Assembly (NCBI GenBank): GCA_016295455.1
Contig: JAEDLE010000022.1
Span: 1-31,169 of the forward strand
Reading direction: 5' to 3'
From: Bacteroidales bacterium
Lineage (GTDB): Bacteria > Bacteroidota > Bacteroidia > Bacteroidales > UBA932
DNA length: 31,169 nt
Positions 8,132 to 16,017 of the stretch are shown here, one piece after another; the stretch's first letter is position 1, and every line of letters starts with the position of its first letter. Below the pieces are notes generated by a model. The model ran no database searches, was not told the DNA's origin, and was given only the letters and a program-made list of their open reading frames with translations. Made by a program: the position numbers and the translations under genes.

Positions 8132-9097
8132 TTATCTTCTTTTGAGTCTGAAGACGCTGATTTCCGGCCAGGCTCCCACCCGGGCAAGGACACCTGTCTC
8201 TCCGAGGCCCGAATTGACATACAGCCACTGTCCTTCCTTCCTGTACAGGCCGTGGCATTCTTCGAACATGTATCTGCTTGGAGTCCATCCGAAAATCTGC
8301 AGCTGCATCGCATGGGTATGGCCCGACAGTGTCAGGTCCACGTCGGTCTTTCCTGATATGCACGGGCGCCATACGCTTGGGTCGTGGTAGAGCAGTATCT
8401 TGAAGTCTGCAGGTGGGCAAGCCTTCAGCGTCGAGTCAAGAGCGTCGCTGATTTCGGGTGTCCAGGTGGTACCCTCCCCGCCTATCAGAGTCAGTCTGCC
8501 GTCTTCCCGTTCAATGTCAATCCATTCGTTTTCAAGCAGTTTCCATCCCATTTCCCCGATAATCCGCCTGAGCCTCGCTTCGTCCTCCTTCTTCTCCTCC
8601 TCGGTCGTGAAGGCATAGGTGCAGTAATCGTGATTGCCCATCACCGCATATACCCCGTCCCTTGCCCTGAGGCCGGAAAGAATATCCACGAAAGCATCCG
8701 TCTCTTCGCTGCTGAGCGTCACCAGATCCCCGGTGAACACTATCATGTCGGGGTCCTGGCGGAGAATTTTCCGTACCGCCCGCCGCAGCGAGGCCTTTCT
8801 TCCTTTATATGAGAGCAGATGTATGTCAGATATCTGGGCGACGGTGTAACCTTCGAAGGATTCCGGCAGGGTGTCGCTGACTATGTCTCTGTCCCTCACC
8901 ACGTATATGTTGCAGCCTATGAAACAGGCGATCAGCATCCCGACAGGGGCGGTAAGCAGGAACCACGCCCCCCTTCTGAAGCATTCCGGAAAAGTGGTGC
9001 CTCCGGCGAGGGAACGTATCAGTGAGCAGGCCAGCAGCAATATCAGGGTGGCAAGGAAGCCTATCAGAGTCACTGTCAGAGTGGCGGTCAGTTGCAT
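8132..9097 (-). CDS. Membrane-anchored calcineurin-like metallophosphoesterase
   Basis: 321 aa. Two hydrophobic segments at about 6-28 and 44-66 anchor the N-terminus, followed by a calcineurin-type phosphoesterase domain. The dinuclear-metal ligands are in order: D91 and H93 (SDIH), D124 (GDL), N155-H156 (GNHD), a His in LLYHDPS, and SGHTH near the C-terminus. This arrangement matches the YkuE/YaeI-like branch, some members of which cleave phosphodiesters of lipid head groups; the substrate here is unknown. The gene is divergent from gdhA, with 235 bp between the two starts. No convincing promoter was found for it; a weak -7-like CACTTTG occurs on the minus strand near 9137. Confidence 0.9.
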   Translation of the reverse strand: MQLTATLTVTLIGFLATLILLLACSLIRSLAGGTTFPECFRRGAWFLLTAPVGMLIACFIGCNIYVVRDRDIVSDTLPESFEGYTVAQISDIHLLSYKGRKASLRRAVRKILRQDPDMIVFTGDLVTLSSEETDAFVDILSGLRARDGVYAVMGNHDYCTYAFTTEEEKKEDEARLRRIIGEMGWKLLENEWIDIEREDGRLTLIGGEGTTWTPEISDALDSTLKACPPADFKILLYHDPSVWRPCISGKTDVDLTLSGHTHAMQLQIFGWTPSRYMFEECHGLYRKEGQWLYVNSGLGETGVLARVGAWPEISVFRLKRR

Positions 9098-9228
9098 GGG
9101 AATATCGTAATTGTAAGCGGGGTATATTATGCCTCACAAAGTGTGCCAGTTTTTGATATCCCGAACGGCTCTGTCGGGGTGTCAGACAGTGGGAATGATC
9201 ATTTAAAACGAATAAATGAAAAAAAGTC

Positions 9229-9258
9229 TTGCACGGCGACTTAAAAATTGATACTTTG
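9229..9258 (+). promoter_or_regulatory. Possible gdhA promoter
   Basis: TTG at 9229-9231 and TACTTTG at 9252-9258 are separated by 20 nt, close to the Bacteroidetes TTTG / TAnnTTTG arrangement with one base missing in the -7 box. This would give a ~70-nt AT-rich leader. An 8-bp palindrome, AAGCGCTT (9261-9268), sits at the expected start site and could be an operator. Confidence 0.4.
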
Positions 9259-9332
9259 ATAAGCGCTTGACCTAAAACGGTTTGTGATTGAATAATAAGC
9301 TGAATAGTATAACTGACTTAACAAATTAAAAC

Positions 9333-10688
9333 ATGGACAGATTCACACAGAATTATGTCGACCGGTTCATAGAAGAACTGATCGCGAGGAATCCCGGAGA
9401 AGTTGAATTCCACCAGGCAGTAAGGGAAGTGGTAGAGAGTGTGGCACCGTATGTGACTGCCAATCCGTATCTAATGGATCTGAAGATTCTGGAGCGTATG
9501 GTGGAGCCCGAAAGGGTGATAATGTTCCGCGTCCCATGGACTGACGACCGCGGGGAAATCCATATCAACAAGGGTTACAGGGTGCAGATGAACAGCGCCA
9601 TAGGACCTTACAAGGGTGGACTCCGCTTCCACGCGAGCGTGAACCTGAGCATACTCAAGTTCCTGGCTTTCGAGCAGACCTTCAAGAACAGCCTCACGAC
9701 CCTTCCCATGGGTGGCGGCAAGGGCGGCTCCGACTTCAATCCCCACGGAAAGTCCGATCTTGAGGTGATGCGTTTCTGCCAGAGTTTCATGACCGAGCTA
9801 CAGCGCCATATAGGCCCTGACACCGATGTGCCGGCCGGAGACATAGGCGTGGGCGGACGTGAGATAGGATATCTTTTCGGCCAGTACAAGAGGCTCAGGG
9901 ACGAATTCACGGGCACTCTTACCGGCAAGGGCGTGAACTGGGGCGGAAGTTTGCTCAGGCCTGAGGCCACGGGCTACGGCGTCTGCTATTTCGCGCAGCA
10001 GATGCTCGCGACCAGGGGCAAGAGCTTCGAGGGTATGACCGTCGCCATATCCGGTGCCGGAAACGTGGCGCAGTATGCCGCCAAAAAGGCTATGGAACTC
10101 GGGGCGAAGGTTGTTTCCATGTCTGATTCAAACGGAACCATATACGATGCGGAAGGTCTTGATGCCGAGAAGCTTGAATATGTCTTCGAACTCAAGAATT
10201 TCCGTCGCGGAAGAATCAGGGAATATGCCCAAAAGTATCCAAAGTCCGTCTATCTGGACGGTCAGCGTCCTTGGAATATCCCTTGCGACATAGCCCTGCC
10301 GTGTGCTACCCAGAATGAAATTGAGGCCGAAGACGCCCGCAACCTGGTGAAGAACGGCTGTTTCTGCGTCGTGGAGGGCGCGAACATGCCTTCAACTCCG
10401 GAGGCCATCGCCATATTCCAGGAGAACAGGCTGCTGTATTCTCCGGGCAAGGCTTCGAATGCGGGAGGCGTGGCGACCTCCGGTCTTGAGATGACCCAGA
10501 ACTCGATCCGCCAGAAGTGGACCTCCGAGGAAGTCGATGAGCAGCTGCACCGCATCATGTCCGACATCCACGAGGCCTGCCTCAGATATGGCACTGAGGA
10601 GGACGGCTACATCAATTACGTCAAGGGCGCGAACATCGCGGGCTTCATCAAGGTGGCGAATGCGATGGTTGCCCAGGGCCTGGTATAG
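9333..10688 (+). CDS. gdhA: Glutamate dehydrogenase, hexameric NADP-type
   Basis: Interconverts 2-oxoglutarate plus ammonium and glutamate in the cytoplasm; hexameric bacterial enzymes of this length usually work in the assimilatory direction with NADPH. 451 aa, the usual family length. Visible motifs are GPYKGGLRFH, PMGGGKGG with the substrate-binding Lys130, DVPAGDIGVGGREIGYLFGQ, TGYGV, and the Rossmann segment AISGAGNVAQYA. The ATG follows an AT-rich leader with no clear Shine-Dalgarno. It is single and probably monocistronic, since purT behind it has its own -7 box. It supplies glutamate, and indirectly the glutamine used by the purine enzymes nearby. Confidence 0.97.
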   Translation: MDRFTQNYVDRFIEELIARNPGEVEFHQAVREVVESVAPYVTANPYLMDLKILERMVEPERVIMFRVPWTDDRGEIHINKGYRVQMNSAIGPYKGGLRFHASVNLSILKFLAFEQTFKNSLTTLPMGGGKGGSDFNPHGKSDLEVMRFCQSFMTELQRHIGPDTDVPAGDIGVGGREIGYLFGQYKRLRDEFTGTLTGKGVNWGGSLLRPEATGYGVCYFAQQMLATRGKSFEGMTVAISGAGNVAQYAAKKAMELGAKVVSMSDSNGTIYDAEGLDAEKLEYVFELKNFRRGRIREYAQKYPKSVYLDGQRPWNIPCDIALPCATQNEIEAEDARNLVKNGCFCVVEGANMPSTPEAIAIFQENRLLYSPGKASNAGGVATSGLEMTQNSIRQKWTSEEVDEQLHRIMSDIHEACLRYGTEEDGYINYVKGANIAGFIKVANAMVAQGLV

Positions 10689-10707
10689 CATTCCGTAAGT
10701 AATCTGC

Positions 10708-10756
10708 TGTTGTCCGGTGGGGATATGCCAAAATGCATTATCTTTGTCGGACAACA
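10708..10756. promoter_or_regulatory. 9-bp inverted repeat bracketing the purT promoter
   Basis: TGTTGTCCG (10708-10716) and its exact reverse complement CGGACAACA (10748-10756) are 31 bp apart. The left arm is at the -33/-40 zone and the right arm at the predicted transcription start. This is the arrangement expected of an operator pair around the -7 box at 10739-10746. No T-run follows, so a terminator for gdhA is less likely. Confidence 0.5.
10739..10746 (+). promoter_or_regulatory. Predicted purT -7 box
   Basis: TATCTTTG is an exact TAnnTTTG match, placed 26 nt before the purT ATG. The -33 element is weak. The box overlaps the longer open frame that starts at 10733, which argues for translation starting at 10772. 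Confidence 0.5.
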
Positions 10757-10771
10757 AATCATATCAGTATT

Positions 10772-11962
10772 ATGCTCAAGATAGGATCTCCTCTTACGGC
10801 TACTGCCAGAAAAGCGCTGCTTTGCGGTTCCGGGGAACTCGGCAAGGAAGTGGTGATTGAACTTCAGCGCTATGGTGTCGAGACCATAGCGGTTGACCGC
10901 TATGCCAATGCGCCTGCAATGCAGGTGGCTCACCGGTCACACGTCATCGATATGCTGGATCCCGTTGCCCTGCGCAAGGTCATAGAGGATGAGAAACCGG
11001 ACCTGATCATCCCTGAGGTCGAGGCCATTGCCACCCCTGTTCTTGTGGAACTCGAGAAGGAGGGATATCACGTTATTCCTACGGCGAATGCCGCGCTGCT
11101 GACCATGAACAGGGAGGGCATACGCCGCCTTGCTCATGAGACGCTCGGACTTCCGACCGCAGATTACCGTTTTGCGGACACTTATGAAGAATTCAAGGCT
11201 GCCGTTGGAGAAGTCGGCATCCCTTGTGTCGTAAAACCCATAATGAGTTCCTCTGGACACGGCCAGAGTACGGTCAGGTGTGAGGAAGACATAGACCGGG
11301 CATGGCATAACGCCCAGGAGGGCGGAAGGGCCGGAGCCGGAAGGGTGATAGTTGAGGCTTTCGTGAAGTTCGACTATGAAATCACTCTCCTGACAGTCCG
11401 GCACAGTGGTGGAACCACGACCCTTGAACCTATCGGGCACCATCAGGTGGACGGAGACTACCGCGAGTCCTGGCAGCCTCAGCCGATGACGACATCAGCT
11501 CTGGACAGGGCCAGGGAGATAGCCGTGAAGATTACCGGCGCTCTCGGCGGATATGGCATATTCGGCGTGGAGATGTTCGTCAAGGGTGACGAGGTCATCT
11601 TCAGCGAGGTTTCTCCGAGACCTCACGACACCGGAATGGTGACCATGATTACACAGGACCTTTCAGAGTTTGCCCTTCACGCCAGGGCCGTTCTCGGGCT
11701 TCCTGTCCCTGCCATACGCTTCTTCGGCCCCGGCGCCTCGAAGGCAATAGTCATAGAAGGCGACACCGACAAGGTCGAGTTCAGCGGAATTGAGGAGGCC
11801 CTTTCGGAGGAAGGAGTCCAGATCCGTCTCTTCGGTAAGCCTCAGGTCAAGGGACACCGCCGCTATGGCGTGATACTGGCCACCGACGCCTCCGTCGAAC
11901 TGGCTCTTGCCAAGGCCGAGCGGGCATATTCAAAGATAGATGTGAAGATACTGCCCCGCTGA
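10772..11962 (+). CDS. purT: Formate-dependent phosphoribosylglycinamide formyltransferase
   Basis: PurT converts GAR to FGAR using formate and ATP, an alternative to the folate-dependent PurN. 396 aa from the ATG at 10772, close to the 392 aa of E. coli. That start gives the family N-terminus (LTATARKALLCGSGELGKEV) directly. It also clears an in-frame upstream ATG at 10733, which would add 13 non-conserved residues and overlap the promoter. Family hallmarks are ELGKEVVIE, AVDRYANAPAMQVAHRSHVIDM, the ATP-grasp segment CVVKPIMSSSGHGQS, and the ligand region GVEMFVKGDEVIFSEVSPRPHDTGMVT. It converges with purD across a shared terminator. No purN is seen in the window. Confidence 0.96.
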   Translation: MLKIGSPLTATARKALLCGSGELGKEVVIELQRYGVETIAVDRYANAPAMQVAHRSHVIDMLDPVALRKVIEDEKPDLIIPEVEAIATPVLVELEKEGYHVIPTANAALLTMNREGIRRLAHETLGLPTADYRFADTYEEFKAAVGEVGIPCVVKPIMSSSGHGQSTVRCEEDIDRAWHNAQEGGRAGAGRVIVEAFVKFDYEITLLTVRHSGGTTTLEPIGHHQVDGDYRESWQPQPMTTSALDRAREIAVKITGALGGYGIFGVEMFVKGDEVIFSEVSPRPHDTGMVTMITQDLSEFALHARAVLGLPVPAIRFFGPGASKAIVIEGDTDKVEFSGIEEALSEEGVQIRLFGKPQVKGHRRYGVILATDASVELALAKAERAYSKIDVKILPR

Positions 11963-11999
11963 CGGGCAGACCTATACCGCCAGGATGGCGGAACGGAAA

Positions 12000-12032
12000 A
12001 CGCCGGCCGGATATTGCTTGTCCGGTCGGCGT
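12000..12032. terminator. Bidirectional terminator between purT and purD
   Basis: An 11-bp stem (CGCCGGCCGGA at 12001-12011 with TCCGGTCGGCG at 12021-12031; one G-T pair) plus an outer A-T pair closes a 9-nt loop. On the plus strand it is followed by TAAGTTTCTTTC; on the minus strand TTTTCC follows. It can therefore serve both convergent units. A smaller hairpin, CCGCC/GGCGG, lies just upstream at 11977-11991. Confidence 0.8.
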
Positions 12033-12057
12033 AAGTTTCTTTCAGCATATGCCTGGA

Positions 12058-13329
12058 TCAGTCTTCCAGAGCCCAATGGGCGATGTCGCTGCGGAAGAAG
12101 AGGTTGTCACAGTGGATTTTGGAGATTTCGGAATACACCTTCTCCTTTGCCTGCCGTATGTCCTCACCGCTGCAGACTACCATCATCACACGCCCTCCGG
12201 CCGTTACCAGTTTCCCGTCAGCCATCTTTGTGCCCATATGGTAGATTCTTGCATCGACATCTTCGGTTCCGGTGATTTCCGCGCCCTTGGCATATGAGCC
12301 GGGATATCCCTTCGATGCGAGCACCACGCCCATCGTCACCTTGTTCTCCCACATAGGGGCTATCCTGCAGGCGCAGCCGCTGCCGACCGCCATGTCGGCG
12401 ATCCCTTCGAATATGTCATAGATGTCGCTTTTGAGCAATGGAAGCACGACCTCTGTCTCCGGGTCTCCGAAACGGGCATTGAACTCGATGACTTTCACTC
12501 CCTGAGGCGTTTTCATCAATCCTCCATAGAGCACTCCAGAGAGCGGACAGCCTTCCTCAACCATGCCCCTGGCAGTCTTTTCGAGCACTTCCTTCAGCGC
12601 AAACGCTTCATCTTCAGGGCTTATGAAAGGAAGTCCGGTATATGCTCCCATACCACCGGTGTTCGGTCCCCTGTCCCCGTCAAAGGCTCTCTTGTGATCC
12701 TGAGAAAGAGGCATGGGCCAAACCTTGTCTCCGCACACAAAGCACATGAAGGAGAATTCAGGGCCCGTCAGGTAATCTTCGACCACCACCTTGCCTTTGC
12801 CGAACTTTTCATCCAGCAGCATATCTTTCAGGGCCTCTTCCGCCTCCTTGAGGTCCGCGGCTATGACCACACCCTTGCCGGCTGCCAGTCCGTCATATTT
12901 GAGAACTGCAGGGAAAGGGCGGGAAGAGACATATGCGAGAGCCTCCCCGAAATCGCTGAAACTGCGGTATCCGGCGGTAGGGACGCCATATTTGACCATC
13001 ACCTCCTTGGCGAATTCCTTGCTGCTTTCTATGCGGGTGGCGGCCTTGCTGTGCCCGAATATCTTCAGGCCGGCCTGGCGGAAGGCATCCACTATTCCGG
13101 CGGAGAGCGAAGCCTCCGGACCGACCACTGTGAGGTCTATGCCCTTGTCCAGCGCGAACTGCCTGAGCGCAGGCACATCAGTGTCGCTTATGGGCACGTT
13201 CTCAGCCTGAAGCCCTATGCCCGCATTACCCGGTGCGCAGTAAATCTTTTCCACTTGAGGGGAACGGCTGAGCGCGTCAACGATTGCGTGGCAGCGTCCG
13301 CCGCCGCCGACTACGAGTACTTTCTTCAT
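12058..13329 (-). CDS. purD: Phosphoribosylamine-glycine ligase (GARS)
   Basis: Joins 5-phosphoribosylamine and glycine with ATP to give GAR, the substrate of PurT. 423 aa from the ATG at 13329, where the N-terminus reads MKKVLVVGGGGRCHA, the family nucleotide-binding start. An upstream ATG at 13383 would add 18 unrelated residues and overlap the purH stop, so it is rejected. ATP-grasp features are YDGLAAGKGVVIA, GPEFSFMCFVCG, the region after QDHKRAFDGDRGPNTGGMGAY, and VIEFNARFGDPETEV. It is the last gene of the purE-L-M-H-D operon, 50 nt after purH with a hairpin in the gap. There is no Shine-Dalgarno. Confidence 0.97.
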   Translation of the reverse strand: MKKVLVVGGGGRCHAIVDALSRSPQVEKIYCAPGNAGIGLQAENVPISDTDVPALRQFALDKGIDLTVVGPEASLSAGIVDAFRQAGLKIFGHSKAATRIESSKEFAKEVMVKYGVPTAGYRSFSDFGEALAYVSSRPFPAVLKYDGLAAGKGVVIAADLKEAEEALKDMLLDEKFGKGKVVVEDYLTGPEFSFMCFVCGDKVWPMPLSQDHKRAFDGDRGPNTGGMGAYTGLPFISPEDEAFALKEVLEKTARGMVEEGCPLSGVLYGGLMKTPQGVKVIEFNARFGDPETEVVLPLLKSDIYDIFEGIADMAVGSGCACRIAPMWENKVTMGVVLASKGYPGSYAKGAEITGTEDVDARIYHMGTKMADGKLVTAGGRVMMVVCSGEDIRQAKEKVYSEISKIHCDNLFFRSDIAHWALED

Positions 13330-13347
13330 ACTGTTCTGAGATGAAAG

Positions 13348-13371
13348 GAGGCCGGCCAAACAGCCGGTCTC
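13348..13371 (-). other. Intercistronic hairpin between purH and purD
   Basis: On the minus strand GAGACCGGC pairs with GCCGGCCTC around a 6-nt TGTTTG loop, with one A-C mismatch. It occupies most of the 50-nt gap and is followed by CTCCTTTC, not a strong T-run. It could be a weak attenuator, a processing site or an mRNA stabiliser. Confidence 0.4.
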
Positions 13372-13379
13372 CCTGATTG

Positions 13380-14942
13380 TCAATGCTTGAAATGCCTTTC
13401 GCCGGTGAAGAGCATCGAAATTCCGAGCTCGTCACACTTCCTGATGGAATCCTCGTCCCTGATGCTGCCGCCCGGCTGAACTATTGCCTTGATGCCGTAT
13501 TTCGCGGCGAGAGACACGCAGTCATCGAACGGGAAGAACGCATCGGATGCGAGCACGAGACCTTCGGTAAGAATGTCCTTGCCTTCCTCCTTGAGGGTGG
13601 CAGCCGCCTGCTTGAGGGCTATCTCCGCCGAACCCACGCGGTTCATCTGGCCTGCACCCACGCCATAGGTCATTCCGTTCTTTCCGACCACGATGGCATT
13701 GGACTTGACGTGCTTGACTATCTTCCAGGTGAAGTTCAGGTCCTCGAGCTGCTCCTCAGTCGGACGTATCCTGGTAACGCACTGCTCAGCTTCAGCCGCC
13801 TTGATACCGAGGTCCTGGTTCTGGACGAGCAGACCGCCGTTCACGCTTACGAACTGCCTGCTTTCCGCAGGTATCCTGCTCCTGTCCATATCAACCTTCA
13901 GCACACGTAGGTTCTTCTTGCTGCAGAGTACTTCAAGAGCATCTTCTGTATATGACGGAGCCATCACGATCTCGAGGAATATTGGCTTGAGCAGTTCCGC
14001 GAGTTCGCGGTTGACCTCGCGGTTGAGGGCAACTATGCCGCCGAAGATGGAGGTCTTGTCTCCCTCATATGCCTTCTTCCAGGCCTCTATGATGTTCTCT
14101 CCGGTGCCGCTGCCGCAAGGGTTCATGTGCTTGAGGCCCACTGCGAACGGTCTGTCGAACTCCCTGGCTATGCAGAGTGCGGCGTTGGCATCCTGTATAT
14201 TGTTGTAGGAGAGTTCCTTTCCGTTGAGCTGCTCAGCCGTTGCGAGGGAGAATGGAACCTTTTCTTCACTGCTGTAGAACGCTGCGCTCTGATGAGGGTT
14301 CTCACCGTAGCGGAGGCTCTGCTTGAGGTCATATTCAAGGAAAAGCTTCTCATTCAGACCGGCCTGCGCACGCATGTATGTAGCGATGCACATATCATAT
14401 TCTGCCGTATGTGTATATGCCTTTGCGGAAAGCTGGAGGCGGGTCTCCCTGCTTGTGTTGCCGTTGCTGCCGATCTCTCCCAGTACCCTGCGGTAGTCTG
14501 AAGGGTCGCAGATAACGGTCACCGACTCCCAGTTCTTTGCGGCGCTGCGGAGCATTGAAGGTCCGCCTATGTCAATATTTTCGATGGCGTCTGCCATGCT
14601 CACTCCTTCCTTTGCTATGGTCTGGCGGAAAGGATAGAGGTTGACACACACGAGGTCTATCAGTTCGATGCCGTTCTCCTTGAGCGTCTTCATGTGCTCA
14701 GGTATGTCCCTGCGTCCGAGGAGTGCGCCGTGCACCTTCGGATGGAGGGTCTTCACCCTTCCGTCACAGATCTCCGGGAAACCGGTGACCTCGCTTATGC
14801 CTATGGTCTTTACCCCGTTGTTCTCGAGAAGTTTCTGGGTCCCGCCTGTAGCGATGATTTCCCAGCCGTAGGACTGCAGTCCCTTTACGAAATCGACAAG
14901 TCCGGTCTTGTCGCTTACACTTACGAGTGCGCGTTTTTTCAT
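13380..14942 (-). CDS. purH: Bifunctional AICAR transformylase / IMP cyclohydrolase
   Basis: Catalyses the last two steps to IMP: formylation of AICAR with 10-formyl-tetrahydrofolate, then ring closure. 520 aa, normal for the family. The N-terminal MGS-like cyclohydrolase domain (about 1-195) shows SVSDKTGLVDF, ATGGTQKLL, EICDGRVKTLHPKVHG and NLYPF. The C-terminal transformylase domain shows RYGENPHQSAAFY, GKELSYNNIQDA, KHMNPCGSG with the catalytic Lys-His, and a late SDAFFPFDD. It lies 13 nt after purM and 50 nt before purD. Its need for a folate cofactor contrasts with the formate-using PurT nearby. Confidence 0.98.
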   Translation of the reverse strand: MKKRALVSVSDKTGLVDFVKGLQSYGWEIIATGGTQKLLENNGVKTIGISEVTGFPEICDGRVKTLHPKVHGALLGRRDIPEHMKTLKENGIELIDLVCVNLYPFRQTIAKEGVSMADAIENIDIGGPSMLRSAAKNWESVTVICDPSDYRRVLGEIGSNGNTSRETRLQLSAKAYTHTAEYDMCIATYMRAQAGLNEKLFLEYDLKQSLRYGENPHQSAAFYSSEEKVPFSLATAEQLNGKELSYNNIQDANAALCIAREFDRPFAVGLKHMNPCGSGTGENIIEAWKKAYEGDKTSIFGGIVALNREVNRELAELLKPIFLEIVMAPSYTEDALEVLCSKKNLRVLKVDMDRSRIPAESRQFVSVNGGLLVQNQDLGIKAAEAEQCVTRIRPTEEQLEDLNFTWKIVKHVKSNAIVVGKNGMTYGVGAGQMNRVGSAEIALKQAAATLKEEGKDILTEGLVLASDAFFPFDDCVSLAAKYGIKAIVQPGGSIRDEDSIRKCDELGISMLFTGERHFKH

Positions 14943-14955
14943 ATTTCCAGTTGTA

Positions 14956-15987
14956 TTATTTCAGATTGATTCTGACACCTTCGCCATCGACGATCTTTCC
15001 GATCACGCTGGCTTTCTCTCCGTGGCTTGCGAGTATGTCTATGGCTTTCTGTGCCTCGGACTCATCCACTGCGAGTACCATTCCTATTCCCATATTGAAG
15101 ATGTTGAACATCTCCCTGTGTGGCACGCCGCCCCACTTTTCAAGCATCCTGAAGACAGGAAGTATCTCCCAGCTGCCTTCCTCGATCTCGATGCCCTGAC
15201 CCTTGTGAAGGATGCGCGGGATGTTCTCGTCGAAGCCGCCGCCGGTGATGTGTGCGACACCGTGAACGTCACAGTTGCGGATAACGTCCAGTACCTGCTT
15301 CACATATATCCTGGTCGGGGTGAGCAGTGTCTCGCCGAGAGTCCTGCCTCCGAATTCCTCCACCTTGAGGTCCAGAGGGAGACCCGCGTCGGCAACTATC
15401 TTGCGCACGAGGCTGAATCCGTTGGAATGCACTCCAGTGGAAGCTATGCCCACAAGGACATCTCCGGTCTTGACCTTGCTTCCGTCGATGAGACGGGACT
15501 TCTCCACAACTCCGGTGGTGTAGCCGGCGATGTCATATTCACCGTCGCTGTACATGCCCGGCATCTCTGCGGTCTCACCGCCCACGAGGGCGCATCCCGC
15601 CTGCCTGCAGCCTTCGGCCACGCCTGCCACTATGGCCTCCACCTTTGCCGGAACATTGTGTCCTATGGCCACATAATCCAGGAAGATGAGAGGTTCCGCA
15701 CCCTGGGCGAGGACGTCATTCACGCACATCGCAACGGCGTCTATGCCTATGGTGTCGTGCTTGTCCATCGCGAAGGCTATCTTGAGCTTGGTTCCGACGC
15801 CGTCGGTACCGCTGACCAGTATCGGTTCCTTCACTCCGAGGGAGGAAAGGTCGAACATGCCTCCGAATGAGCCTATGTTGCCCATCGAACCGCTGCGCGC
15901 GGTGGAAGCGACGTGCTGCTTGATGCGTCGAACCACTTCATATCCGGCTTCCAGGTTCACGCCGGCTTTCTCGTAACTGATTGCCAT
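14956..15987 (-). CDS. purM: Phosphoribosylformylglycinamidine cyclo-ligase (AIR synthetase)
   Basis: Closes the imidazole ring of FGAM to AIR with ATP. 343 aa, the usual length. Conserved segments are YEKAGVNLEAGYE at the N-terminus, LVSGTDGVGTKLKIAF, DAVAMCVNDVLAQGAEPLIFLDY, GCALVGGETAEMPGMY, and VAHITGGGFDENIPRIL. It lies 30 nt after purL and 13 nt before purH in the same operon. Its fold is shared with the ThiL-like protein at 4.5-5.5 kb, and here the signature residues are intact. Confidence 0.98.
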   Translation of the reverse strand: MAISYEKAGVNLEAGYEVVRRIKQHVASTARSGSMGNIGSFGGMFDLSSLGVKEPILVSGTDGVGTKLKIAFAMDKHDTIGIDAVAMCVNDVLAQGAEPLIFLDYVAIGHNVPAKVEAIVAGVAEGCRQAGCALVGGETAEMPGMYSDGEYDIAGYTTGVVEKSRLIDGSKVKTGDVLVGIASTGVHSNGFSLVRKIVADAGLPLDLKVEEFGGRTLGETLLTPTRIYVKQVLDVIRNCDVHGVAHITGGGFDENIPRILHKGQGIEIEEGSWEILPVFRMLEKWGGVPHREMFNIFNMGIGMVLAVDESEAQKAIDILASHGEKASVIGKIVDGEGVRINLK

Positions 15988-16017
15988 ATCAGATGTCTGT
16001 TAATTGTTCTTTCAGGT

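Noticed and set aside
9098..9228. Possible small RNA or gene between the phosphoesterase and gdhA
   Set aside because: It has only a weak 5-bp inverted repeat (CTGTC/GACAG near 9171-9189), no tRNA-like fold and no convincing short open frame.
10733..10771. Upstream in-frame ATG for purT
   Set aside because: It would add 13 non-conserved residues and lie upstream of the predicted -7 box; the ATG at 10772 gives the normal N-terminus.
13330..13383. Longer purD start at 13383
   Set aside because: It overlaps the purH stop and adds 18 unrelated residues before the conserved MKKVLVVGGGG.
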